Of a stretch of DNA of 15,976 nucleotides, positions 15,717-15,976 are shown one piece after another (the stretch's first letter is position 1; each line of letters opens with the position of its first letter). Source of the stretch: Thalassiosira profunda (lineage: Eukaryota; Bacillariophyta; Thalassiosirophyceae; Thalassiosirales; Thalassiosiraceae); NCBI GenBank assembly GCA_036939355.1, contig JALLAP010001209.1, forward strand, positions 1 to 15,976, given 5' to 3'. Both the position numbers and the translations under genes were made by a program. Below the pieces are notes generated by a model. It was not told the DNA's origin, ran no database searches, and saw only the letters and a program-made list of their open reading frames with translations.

Positions 15717-15976
15717 CTACTCGGCCGAGATCACCACGGCGTTGGCGTCGTCCCGCGCCTCGACCTTTGCCACCGGCGCGACGGAAGCGGCGGGATCGTG
15801 CACTTGGTCCTTGGGCGACGCCGCGGCCGGCCCCTCGACGGTGGGCGACGCGCCCTCGTCCGGGCTGTCCTCCGTCGCCGCCTCCTTTGCGGCCAGCGCC
15901 GCCTCCAACTCCTGCACCCTTGCCTCCCGCTCGTGGAAGTGGAGCGTCAGGAGCTTCAACGGCGACCCGGCCGCGT
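15717..15976 (-). CDS. C-terminus of an unidentified coiled-coil protein (partial)
   Basis: The frame is open from the window edge to TAG at 15719-15717, giving 85 complete codons. It begins with AAGSPLKLLTLHFHEREARV, then ELEAALAAKEAATED. These have heptad-like spacing of Leu/Ala with many charged residues, which suggests a coiled coil. An acidic, Pro/Ala/Val-rich tail without predicted structure ends in VVISAE. Codons are strongly GC-ending, as in the other genes here, which supports the frame. No domain can be named because most of the gene is outside the window. Confidence 0.6.
   Translation of the reverse strand, partial: AAGSPLKLLTLHFHEREARVQELEAALAAKEAATEDSPDEGASPTVEGPAAASPKDQVHDPAASVAPVAKVEARDDANAVVISAE

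Overview
The window looks like nuclear DNA of a photosynthetic stramenopile (ochrophyte) alga; a pelagophyte-like alga is my best guess. The grounds are GT-AG introns, mostly 61-118 nt with GTGAGT-like donors; GC-rich codons; plastid presequences with the signal-peptide/Phe motif used by red-lineage complex plastids (ASA|FVP, AKA|FSP); and protein families that are expanded in these algae (helicase-associated HA domain, DUF285 repeats, EF-hand plus membrane-helix proteins). It is a draft assembly. Six single N bases each sit between two exact 72-bp copies of the same sequence. Removing one copy plus the N (73 bp) restores the reading frame in every coding case, so these are almost certainly unmerged contig overlaps.

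Left part (1-7580), all minus strand: the first 15 codons of a secreted or plastid-targeted protein (1-46); a five-exon gene (1047-3691) joining a tesmin/TSO1-type CXC zinc domain, a PDZ-like domain and an HA domain split by a 12-nt microexon; a two-exon plastid ferredoxin-NADP+ reductase (4139-5855) whose first exon carries essentially only the targeting sequence and whose C-terminus is short; and a two-exon plastid-targeted SnoaL/NTF2-like protein (6755-7580).

Right part (7581-15122), plus strand: two related membrane-anchored surface proteins in the same orientation. The first (7687-9767) is intronless. It has an acidic N-terminal region, one membrane helix, seven DUF285 repeats and a secreted GICC-type C-terminal domain, with its frame broken by a diverged 67-bp tandem duplication and again near 9520-9540. 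The second (11725-15122) has six exons: a degenerate EF-hand, one membrane helix, about nine DUF285 repeats, a WSC domain and a MopE-type metal-binding Cys/Asp region. It may have introns in both UTRs, and a tandem repeat carrying AATAAA signals follows it. The C-terminus of a coiled-coil protein enters on the minus strand at the right edge.

The pair of DUF285 proteins is the most distinctive content. By inference they are cell-surface adhesion or recognition proteins with a cytosolic N-terminus and a repeat-rich exterior. The roughly 2 kb between them holds no gene I can identify.
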